Positions 1 to 7,120 of a stretch of 7,527 bases of DNA are shown piece by piece. Source of the stretch: Candidatus Altimarinota bacterium (GTDB lineage: Bacteria > Patescibacteriota > Gracilibacteria > Absconditabacterales > Absconditicoccaceae); contig WFMP01000184.1 in assembly GCA_015489035.1 (NCBI GenBank), forward strand, positions 1 through 7,527, given 5' to 3'. The notes beneath the pieces were generated by a model. It was given only the letters and a program-made list of their open reading frames with translations. It ran no database searches and was not told the origin of the DNA. Each line of letters opens with the position of its first letter. The stretch's first letter is position 1. Made by a program: the position numbers and the translations under genes.

Positions 1-19
1 AGTTTATGTGAAATTTATG

Positions 20-526
20 TTAAGATTTTAATTCTTTCAAAATCTGCTTTTTAAAATCTTTATAAGAAATCTTAGATTTATTTGATTTTAGATTTTTCCA
101 AAACACTTCTCCTCCAAGTTTTTCAGCTTCGATAATATCCCAAATCAATTCTGTTTCTTCAGTTCCAATTTTTTTAGAATTAGATTTTATTGAAGCTACA
201 TAACTTGAAATTTTATCTGGGATATCTTGATCTCCCACAAACGGAGAAAAAATATTATAAAGTAATTTTTCAGTTTTTTTGATATCATTTAACATTCAAT
301 GAATATGATTTATAATTTCTGGATTGTTATAATATCTTCATAAAATTCTAGATAAAAACAAAGCTAAATCTCCATCTTTTTTTTGTTGATTTTTAACTTT
401 TTTATGTGCAGATATAGCTTTTTTTCAGTCTTCTGTTACTCTTTTTTTATCTTCTTCAGATAATTTTTCTTGATTAGAATTTCAATTTTCTGCTATTTCT
501 CATAAATTAAAATCTTCTGCTGACAT
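20..526 (-). CDS. Hypothetical helical protein, 168 aa (UGA read as Gly)
   Basis: I do not recognise this protein. It is complete only if UGA is read through. The open frame runs from the ATG at 526 to the TAA at 20-22 with five in-frame UGA codons (residues 9, 15, 34, 63 and 77). With the standard code only the last 91 residues would be called, from Met78. The N-terminal 50 residues are polar and rich in Glu, Lys, Asn and Gln and look disordered. The rest (about 53-168) is rich in Leu, Ile, Lys and Glu and looks like a soluble helical bundle ending in a Lys-rich helix. There is no signal peptide, membrane segment or recognisable catalytic motif. Two Trp residues are written UGG. It lies 14 bases after the winged-helix gene and is the last gene of the run in this window, so it is probably co-transcribed with it. 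The gene model is secure; the function is unknown. Confidence 0.85.
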
Positions 527-540
527 AATACAATTATTTT

Positions 541-1083
541 TTAGAATGTAAAATTTTTATAATTATTGAGTTTTATTACAAATTTATCTGCAAACCTAAG
601 CCTTTTTTCATAATCAGTATCCAGCATAAATACTATTTTCAAATTTAGAAAATAAGAATCTAAAAAAGCACTTACTTGCTCTTTAAAATCATTCAAAAAT
701 AATTTATCAACTTTAGAATAAATAAAGACTAAATCTACTCACAAATCTTTATTATTATGAAAAAAATCTACAAAAAACACTCATTTTATAAAAGATTCAT
801 TTTGTTTTTGAATATCATCTATAAAACTCTTTAGATAATAAATAAATATCTTTTTTATTAACGGTCTAATATTTGGACAAACCTCTAATTGCCAACGATT
901 TCAAGTTTTATTTTTATTTACAATTCAAGCTTTTTCTAAATTGTCTATTTGTTTTTTTATAGCTGGAAATGACTGATCCAATTTATTTTCTAATTCTCTA
1001 GCAGATATTTTATCTTCCTTAAAAAAAAGATATTTAAGAATATCCACTTTCGTTTTATTTCATAAAAATAAATCTAAATCCAT
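541..1083 (-). CDS. ArsR-like winged-helix protein with nucleotidyltransferase-like C-terminal half, 180 aa
   Basis: A probable transcription regulator. Residues about 4-60 read as a winged helix: an opening helix (LGNKTKVDILKYLF), a turn (ISARELENKLDQS), a recognition helix (FPAIKKQIDNLEKAGIV) and a wing ending in NRWQLE. This is the usual pattern of ArsR/MarR-type DNA-binding domains. Residues about 98-172 alternate strand and helix (GVDLVFIYS, then LKIVFMLD), resembling the fold of small MNT-type nucleotidyltransferases, which are found fused to such HTH domains. The catalytic Gly-Ser and paired Asp motif of active enzymes is not visible, so this half may be only a sensor or a dimerisation unit. 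No metal-binding Cys pair of classical ArsR sensors is seen. Five UGA codons are read as Gly and there are no GGN Gly codons. It starts 23 bases after the large prepilin gene and may regulate the pilus cluster; that role is inference. Confidence 0.85.
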
Positions 1084-1106
1084 GTTTAATTATAAATGAT
1101 AAATAT

Positions 1107-2342
1107 TTAATAAGGTTTAATAGAAAATGTAGTCTGTAAATTCATACTATACTTAGAAATCATCTCAGGATTTATTTTACTAACATAATTAATAGGATAA
1201 AAGTTAGTTTTTAGTTTTATTCTCAGATAAGGAGATATTTGAACTCCTGTATCAGCTCGTGAGTGATTTGGTGATTTCGTAGGGAAAATAGAAATATTAA
1301 AATTTGAAATAGTTATATCATCTATAGTCATATCTACCCATCCATCATTAACATTTTTAGGTAAATTATATCATGGATATGCTGATCATATAGAAGCTCA
1401 ATGGCAGATGAATCACTGAGATCTATCACAAGCCCAAGTATCTATTTTTCCATCATTTACTGTGGCTCAAGTTGTTCAATATTTATGTCAAGATCATATA
1501 TCGAATCATCTTAATTTTAAAATCTGAAGTTTATACAAAGCTTCTCATCAAGTATAATCTATACTTCAATTATGATTCCAATCATCAGTCGAAATTAATT
1601 TTCTTCTGATAAAAATTCTATGTTTTCAATCTTTTGAAATAAGATATAATTCTTTGACATGTAAATTATCTCAAATAGCTACAGGTCAAACTCATAAATC
1701 TGTATCATCATCATCTCATTCACATCCCATATAAGAATCTGCATTTCATCATACATTCCAAAATTGTAATTTATACTCTCAAAAAGATTGCATCCTTCAA
1801 TCAGATGAAACTTCATTTTCCCAACATCCACTTCAATTATTTAAATTATTATTACTTTGATGATAAATATATGCACTTCAAGTAATACCTTCACCAGAAT
1901 TACCTGCACAATCAGTGCTTGATCCAGGATATTCTGTTTGTTTAGAAGTAGATCCTCATTTATTAGAACAATAATACAATATATTATCTCAAGTATTTAC
2001 AAAATTTCAATCTTTCTTAATAGAACTACCATTTCCATAATCCGTAAATTTTTTACAATATCATCAAGTTCCTACATCCCAAGTAAAACTATTTCAACCA
2101 TCAGTATTACATCAAACTATTCTTCTATCAAAATATTCTTCATAATCTATCGTATAATTTTTCATTATAATATTTAATTTTTCTATAACATTATTTGTAT
2201 TTTTTACTAAAACCGATTTAGCATAAATATCTGTTCTAGTTTTTAATAAAGAAAAATATATCTGTAATATAACAGTTAAAACTATACTCAAAATCACCGA
2301 TGCAATAAGGAGTTCTACTAATGTAAATGCTCTTTTTTTCAT
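1107..2342 (-). CDS. Large type IV prepilin-like / pseudopilin protein, 411 aa
   Basis: A secreted subunit of a type IV pilus or type II secretion-like system. The N-terminus is a class III prepilin signal: MKKRA, then FTLVELLIASVILSIVL. Cleavage is expected after Ala5, Glu10 is the conserved +5 Glu, and residues 6-30 form the hydrophobic helix. At 411 residues it is far longer than a typical pilin (about 150-200), which suggests a minor, tip or adhesive subunit. The outer domain is rich in Gly, Asn and Asp and has eight Cys (78, 96, 125, 145, 173, 207, 305, 313), suited to disulfides outside the cell. Three Asp/Asn-rich loops (DWNHNGSID near 254-262, VNDGKID near 295-301, VNDGWVD near 331-337) look like calcium-binding loops. 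About 30 UGA codons are read as Gly; six Trp are UGG; codon 362 is CGA and may be Trp. A 16-base stretch over its FTLVE codons is identical to that of the other prepilin (4707-4722). Confidence 0.9.
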
Positions 2343-2356
2343 ATTTAAATGTATAT

Positions 2357-2608
2357 TTATAAATCATAATCATCATCAAAATCTTTTGGCCTAGAATGAA
2401 ACAAAGAAGAAATTAATAATGTAGAAAAAATTCACAAAAAAAATCATATAAGCCCCAACAAAAACATTCATGTTCACATTCATATTTGATTTGATTGAGA
2501 GAATAAAAACATAGGTTGGTTAGTAACATACATAAGATTTGTAAAATACAAACCAAAAAATATAAACAGAAAAACAACAATAATCGAAATATACAATATT
2601 TTTAACAT
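2357..2608 (-). CDS. Small two-helix membrane protein, 83 aa
   Basis: A small inner-membrane protein, not recognised with certainty. Two hydrophobic segments are visible: residues about 2-24 (starting LKILYISIIVVFLFIF) and about 48-70 (Gly-rich, starting MFLLGLIGFFLGIF). A short polar loop lies between them, and an acidic tail DFDDDYDL follows the second. This topology resembles LapA/DUF1049-type proteins, but the match is loose. Five UGA codons read as Gly place Gly in the loop and second helix, as expected for packed helices. It lies 3 bases after the YvlD-like gene and 14 bases before the large prepilin, so translation is probably coupled to the former. There is no Shine-Dalgarno sequence. 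Reading frame and operon position are well supported; a role in envelope or pilus assembly is only guilt by association. Confidence 0.8.
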
Positions 2609-2611
2609 ATT

Positions 2612-2986
2612 TTATAATTTTTTGAGTAAAAAATTTAATACATAAATAACTATTGAAACTATAATTACTTGAACAAAAGTTCATAATTGAACTAATGCTA
2701 TATTAGATTCATAATTATTTATCACATATTGAAACAGGTATATAAATAATATATTTATAAATATTCAAAACAAGCCTAAAGTTAAAATATTTAAAGGTAA
2801 AGTTAAAATTTTGACAATCTTCTTAACTATCACATCTAAAATCCAAAATATAGCTCATATAGTCAAATAAGTCCGTAATGAATACTCATTAAATTGAATA
2901 TGAAAAAATTTAGGTAAATATTCTGAAATAGTATAAATAACTAATGTATTTACAAATATAGCCGACAGCATTTTATTTATAATCAT
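2612..2986 (-). CDS. YvlD / phage-holin-4-like (PF04020-type) membrane protein, 124 aa
   Basis: An integral membrane protein with four hydrophobic segments, at about 7-24, 40-57, 63-86 and 98-120. The third carries the hallmark of the YvlD/'phage holin family 4' proteins: LTLPLNILTLGLF followed by INILF. The length of about 124 residues is normal for that family. Despite the holin name, these are chromosomal envelope proteins of unclear role and not phage genes; no phage gene is nearby. Codon 38 is CGG in the context SL-x-TYL. At this place at the start of the second helix many relatives carry an aromatic, so Trp fits better than Arg there. Three UGA codons are read as Gly. ATG at 2986 is chosen; a second ATG five codons in (2971) is possible. 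It starts 9 bases after the moxR stop. Confidence 0.85.
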
Positions 2987-2995
2987 AATATTTTT

Positions 2996-4069
2996 TTATA
3001 AACTAAAATCCTTAACTTTTATTAATTTATTTATCAAAACTTCTTCAATATTTTTTTTATTCGACAAAGCTTTGTTTGATAATTTAACTCTATGTTTTAA
3101 GACAAGTAAAGTTACAGATTTAACATCTTCATAATCTACTTGTGTGTTTCATCTTAAATATGAAACTACCATACTTGCTTGTTTTATAGCTATTATTCAT
3201 CTAGTCGAAGCTCCAATCTGTAAATCTTCATCCTCACGTCTTGTAGCTTCTACAAGCTGGATAATATATTTTTTTATATTTTCAGGAACTTCTACATTCT
3301 TTATTTCTCCTTTCATTTGTTTTAATTCTTCTTTTGATAAGATTTGTTCAATATTTTCTATATCCAAATTAAATGTATCCAAAATTCTCAATTCATCATC
3401 AAAACTTGGATAATTAACTTCTACTTTAAATAAGAATCTATCTAATTGTGCTTCTGGTAAAGGAAAAGTTCATTCTTGTTCTAGTGGATTTTGAGTAGCC
3501 ATTACAAAAAAAGGATTATCCAATGGAAAAGTTTCTTTTCAAATAGTTACAGTTTTCTCTTGCATAGCCTCAAGCAAAGCAGATTGTACTTTTGGAGTTG
3601 CCCTATTTATCTCATCAGCTAACAAAAGATTTGTAAAAATAGGTCATTTTAATATCTCAAATTTTCAAGTGTTTTTATTATAAATCTCTCATCAAACAAT
3701 ATCTGAAGGCAGCATATCAGGAGTAAATTGAACTCTTTGAAAATTTAATCATAACATTTTTGAGAATACTAATATTGTCTTAGTTTTTGCTAAACCTGGA
3801 ACTCACTCAACTAAAATATGTCAATCAGACAAAATAGACACAATAATAGAATTTATTAAATTATCTGATCATACAATATATTTAGAAATATCTTTCTTCA
3901 ATTTTAAAATTTTCTCATTTTCAATATCTAATTTAGATAACTCATAAAAAAAATCAGTATTTTTATAATCTATTTCTTTAGTTTTTTTTATACTTCATTT
4001 CATATCTAATGATAAATAAATAACTATTCATCAAACTAATATCAGTATCAACAGTATTATAACTCACAT
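2996..4069 (-). CDS. MoxR-family AAA+ ATPase with N-terminal membrane anchor, 357 aa
   Basis: An AAA+ ATPase of the MoxR type, a chaperone-like family that usually matures or remodels envelope or metal-dependent complexes. Visible motifs: Walker A GVPGLAKT (89-96), whose first Gly is UGA-encoded; Walker B LLLADE (148-153) followed by INRA; sensor 1 ATQNP (191-195); arginine finger in LDRF (209-212); sensor 2 GASTRG (286-291). The AAA+ core is complete and probably active. The longest ATG start (4069) adds 22 residues before Met23 that form a membrane helix (starting [14 protein letters not shown]). An in-frame TAA lies 13 codons further upstream, so this is the first ATG. A soluble 335-residue form starting at 4003 is the alternative. 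MoxR genes usually sit beside DUF58 and VWA-domain genes; none is present here. It starts 22 bases after the small prepilin and is followed by two small membrane proteins. Confidence 0.93.
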
Positions 4070-4091
4070 ATATATAATCTTATTAATTAAA

Positions 4092-4742
4092 TTATTTACT
4101 CCACTTTATACATTTTCAATTATTTATATCAACATCTTCACAAAAATAAGATTTAAATAAAGCTGTTCTAGTATCGACTTCTATTTTATTTCTTTCTAAA
4201 CATCATTTTGTTCAAGCTCCAGGACAATAATAAAAATATACTGCTCAAGTAGCTCAAGCAGACAATTTTTTTGTGAAATTATTTCAAGTATAAAGAGTCA
4301 TTCAAATTCAGTCTTGTTTCCCTTGATCAGGATTTAATCAAGGGTTTATAACTACTTTTAAATTTTCTCAACTTAATAAAGTGTGGTAACCTACACCATG
4401 ACAATCATTTAGACTATCCACAAAATCTCAGCTTAAAATATATATCTTTTTTTGATCCGTTCAAGAATATATTAAAGATACTTTTTGAGTATTAACATTA
4501 AATACGACTTGATAATTTTTAACTTTTTCATATTTATCTCAACTATAAACTTGTTTTTGTAATAATCAATATTCAAAAAAACTCGTAATATTAGAGTCTA
4601 TATGAAGATAACAGGTACCATATTTAGCTCTAGTAACATCTTTATATGTAAACATTTTTCACAAAGCTCATGATATTAGTCAGATAATCAACAATACTAT
4701 TATCATTTCTACTAATGTAAATCATCTTTTGAAATCCATCAT
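4092..4742 (-). CDS. Type IV prepilin / pseudopilin, 216 aa
   Basis: A pilin-like secreted protein. The N-terminus MMDFKRG then FTLVEMIIVLLIIGLISGAL is a textbook class III signal: prepilin peptidase would cut between Gly7 and Phe8, Glu12 is the +5 Glu, and residues 8-29 form the helix that sits in the membrane and then in the fibre core. The -1 Gly is encoded by UGA, so the gene is unreadable under the standard code. The outer domain has six Cys (44, 114, 173, 181, 201, 211), possibly three disulfides, with YCPGAGTKGC near 172-181. The length is ordinary for a pilin or pseudopilin. Eighteen UGA codons are read as Gly; the single Trp, near the end, is UGG. Two ATGs stand in tandem at 4742 and 4739 and either may be used. 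It lies 17 bases after dnaN and 22 bases before moxR. Confidence 0.9.
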
Positions 4743-4759
4743 TTTTTTATTTTAAATAT

Positions 4760-5884
4760 TTAATCTTTTAATGGTCTAACTATAAATCTATATCATTCAT
4801 CTCATTGGTCTTTCATAAGAATAGGTTTTTCTTCATCAAATATAGACATAATAATTTCTTCTCATTCTACATATTTCAAGAAATCCAGTATACTTTTTCA
4901 ATTTAATCATAAATTAACCATTTCTCATTCAAATATTGCGGACATCTTTGAAACTCACTCTCATAAATCAGTTTCTCAAGACGAAATAATTAATTCATCT
5001 TCATTTGGAATAAATTTAACATAATAGCTTATATCTCTAGAAAATAACGAAACTTTTTTTATAGATTTTTCTAATTCTTTTTTATCCAAAACAATAGATG
5101 AATTATAAGTAGGCAATATTATTTTTTCATAATCTGGATAAGTTCATTGAATAAGATTTGTTTTTATTTCAATTTCAAAATTTCAAATTTTATATTTAAA
5201 ACTTACTAACTTATTATCATAAGAAATATCTACATCATTTTCACTTTCTTCTTGTAAATCTAAATCAGCTACTTTTTTTATTTCTCAAATTACATTTTTT
5301 GGAATTACAACTTCAAAATCTGAAGATAATTCATAATCAGCTTTATATTCTGCTAATTTAAAACTATCAGTTCAAACAAATGCTAATTTATTTTCTTTTC
5401 ATTTCAAAAGCATTCAAGTAATAATTGTTGTAAAACTCTTTTCAGGAATACAAGTTTCTACTCTTTCAATTCATTTACTCAAAACTTCTGAAGATAAAGT
5501 CATACTTCCACTTACCTCTATATCTGGGATAGCAACATATTCATTTATACTAATTCATCTAAATTCAAATTTATCAGTTCAAGTAAGTAAAGTTAATAAA
5601 GTTCCATCATTTTTTCATTCCATTTCAATAGTTTCAGATTCAGAAACTTTTACTGCATCCAACAATATTTTTGAATTTACTGTAATAGCTCATTCAGATT
5701 CTATTTTTGCAGGAATACTAATATGTATATATTTATTCATATCAGTAGCTTTTAACTCAAGTGTATCAATATTTCCACTTATAGCTACATTTTCCAAAAT
5801 CGGTAAAGTAGAATTTCTACTCACAAATCTACTAGCAAGCTCAAGTCATTGTAATAATTCTTTCTTATCTACTACAAATTTCAT
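4760..5884 (-). CDS. dnaN: DNA polymerase III subunit beta (sliding clamp), 374 aa
   Basis: The ring-shaped clamp that tethers the replicative polymerase to DNA. Recognised by family landmarks in order: STLPILENVAI (25-35), the ELKATDMN strand (43-50), EYVAIPDIE (115-123), VGTDSFKLAEY (170-180, the third-strand motif usually seen as TDGHRLA), GTYPDYEKIILP (247-258), the KVSLFSRD segment (277-284) and the C-terminal strand YRFIVRPLKD. The length matches the usual 365-380 residues, giving three clamp domains. There are 21 UGA Gly codons against only three GGN. The C-terminus, normally close to VMPMRL and part of the partner-binding pocket, reads IVRPLKD: Arg370 sits where the Met before Pro usually is. 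It heads a tight run of eight genes, with a candidate promoter just upstream. No dnaA or recF is visible beside it, so it is away from the classical dnaA-dnaN locus as far as this window shows. Confidence 0.95.
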
Positions 5885-5926
5885 ACTATTTTATTTAAAA
5901 TTAAAAAATATCTAAAATACAAAATC

Positions 5927-5954
5927 ATTGTAAAAAAAATATACATATTTTCAA
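5927..5954 (-). promoter_or_regulatory. Candidate sigma70-type promoter for dnaN operon
   Basis: Reading the minus strand, TTGAAA (5949-5954) is followed after 16 bases by TACAAT (5927-5932). Each hexamer differs from the consensus at one position. It lies in the gap between the tyrA stop and the dnaN start and would give a leader of about 35 bases. In DNA this AT-rich such matches arise by chance, so position in the longest gap before a tight gene run is the main support. Confidence 0.4.
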
Positions 5955-5970
5955 TATTAAAAATACTAAA

Positions 5971-7017
5971 CTACTCTAAAACATATTCCAATAGATCTAT
6001 TTTTTGTCAAGATTCTAAAATAATATTATTATCAACTATCCTAACAACTTTTCATATTATTTTTTCTCAAGTATATATATTTTTAAAAACTACTTCTTTT
6101 CAAATATTATTATTTATTTTTTCTATCTGTTCTCACATTAAATAAATAATTTTATCGGTATATTTTTGTCATTCGTCTGTGATTTTTTCTCCAAACCCCT
6201 GTTTTGTAGCTTCGATAATTTTTAAAAATCAATTTTCATCTTTAGCTCTGATCACTTTATTAAAATCTTTTATAACATCCATAAATTTATTATGAACTTC
6301 TAGTATTTCGGTATTATACATTTGAATGTCTCCATACAGTTTAGGATCATGTCCTACATACCTTGCAACTGAATTTATCATGAGTTTGTAAATTGGAGAT
6401 ACAAAATTTAAAGAATCCTGAACATCTATTCATAATCTTCTTATTGTCTCTCATACTGAAAACATGGTAATATGAGTTAATCATTGGACTACAGCCATCA
6501 TCTTATCATGATACTCTGCTGTAGTTTCTATTATTTTTGCATTCTTTTGTTTTAAAAAATTTACCAAAATTTGATACCTTTCATCTTGCTTTGTTTCTTC
6601 ATCTAATGGAGTTAAAACAAAAATTTGATCTACAATTTCATTTACATAAGGTCAAAACATAGGATGGATAGGAATAATCAAACAATTTTCAGGAGCATAT
6701 TTTTTCATAGTTTGAGAAGGAAATCATTTGATAGAACAAACATCCACCATCACAGAATTTTCTTTTGCATGTGGAGCATAAGTCTTGATAGTGTCTTCCA
6801 TTTGAGAAATAGGAACTGCAAAAATAATTACATCAGCATTTGAAACTGCTTTTTTATTATCAGTCATAAAATATAAATTATTTTTTTTAGCTATTTTTTC
6901 TCATTTTTCTACATTTCTTCATGTAATAGTAATATCAGTTTCTGGAAAAGATTTTTTAATATAATTTGCAGTCCATAAACCAAATCCAGATGTTCATCAA
7001 ATAATAGATATTTTCAT
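5971..7017 (-). CDS. tyrA: Prephenate dehydrogenase (archaeal-type TyrA) with small C-terminal beta domain, 348 aa
   Basis: Oxidative decarboxylation of prephenate to 4-hydroxyphenylpyruvate, the committed step to tyrosine. The N-terminal Rossmann domain begins MKISIIGGTSGFGLW, with both Gly of the first pair UGA-encoded. TGRN at 32-35, after the second strand, has an Arg that suggests NADP rather than NAD. Next come ADVIIFAVP (61-69), VDVCSIKG (91-98) and the TyrA signature HPMFGP (118-123) holding the presumed catalytic His118. The helical dimerisation domain has EYHDKMMAVVQGLTH (168-182), SPIY (207-210) and Arg219, aligned with the prephenate-binding Arg of E. coli TyrA. Residues about 305-348 (IGKEVVF...GKVVRIVDNNIIL) form a short all-beta extension like an SH3-type barrel. 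From memory, similar tails occur on archaeal TyrA. The stop is TAG, the only one in the window; 16 UGA codons are read as Gly. It starts 103 bases after apbE. Confidence 0.93.
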
Positions 7018-7120
7018 ATTTAATTAAATTTTTATAATAAATAAAAAAACTTATAAATAGTATTATAATCAAAATAATCAGAATATCATTATATTTTAAG
7101 TTATATTTAAAATTAAATTT
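7018..7120. other. AT-rich intergenic gap between apbE and tyrA
   Basis: This 103-base gap is almost all A and T. It contains two TATAAT-like boxes on the minus strand (7062-7067 and 7088-7093), but neither has a credible -35 element at the right distance. No hairpin with a U-tract is seen, so there is no evident terminator for apbE. The apbE frame stays open after its stop across the gap, and this is discussed as a finding. Confidence 0.5.

Noticed and set aside
22..60. Perfect 10-base inverted repeat (22-31 and 51-60) at the 3' end of the last gene, as a terminator
   Set aside because: The stem is almost all A-T, the loop is 19 bases, no U-tract follows on the minus strand, and it lies inside Lys/Leu-rich codons where such repeats arise easily.
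1938..2177. Plus-strand open frame of 79 codons (similar ones at 3144-3413 and 6625-6843)
   Set aside because: Each is antisense to a well-supported minus-strand gene. The low-complexity Ser/Ile/Phe composition is what reverse reading of AT-rich codons gives.
1107..2342. A broken prepilin pseudogene with many stop codons
   Set aside because: Every internal stop is UGA, none is UAA or UAG, the frame never shifts, and neighbouring housekeeping genes show the same pattern. It is recoding, not decay.
2612..2986. Phage holin, hence a prophage remnant
   Set aside because: The PF04020-type family carries the holin name by tradition but is widespread on chromosomes. No lysin, integrase, structural phage gene or attachment site is present.
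5945..5970. Hairpin terminator after tyrA
   Set aside because: The only stem seen (ATATT/AATAT around GAA) is five A-T pairs and too weak to be credible.
7062..7093. Two TATAAT boxes upstream of tyrA as promoters
   Set aside because: No -35-like hexamer lies 16-18 bases away from the nearer one, the farther has only a weak match, and such boxes are expected by chance in DNA of this composition.
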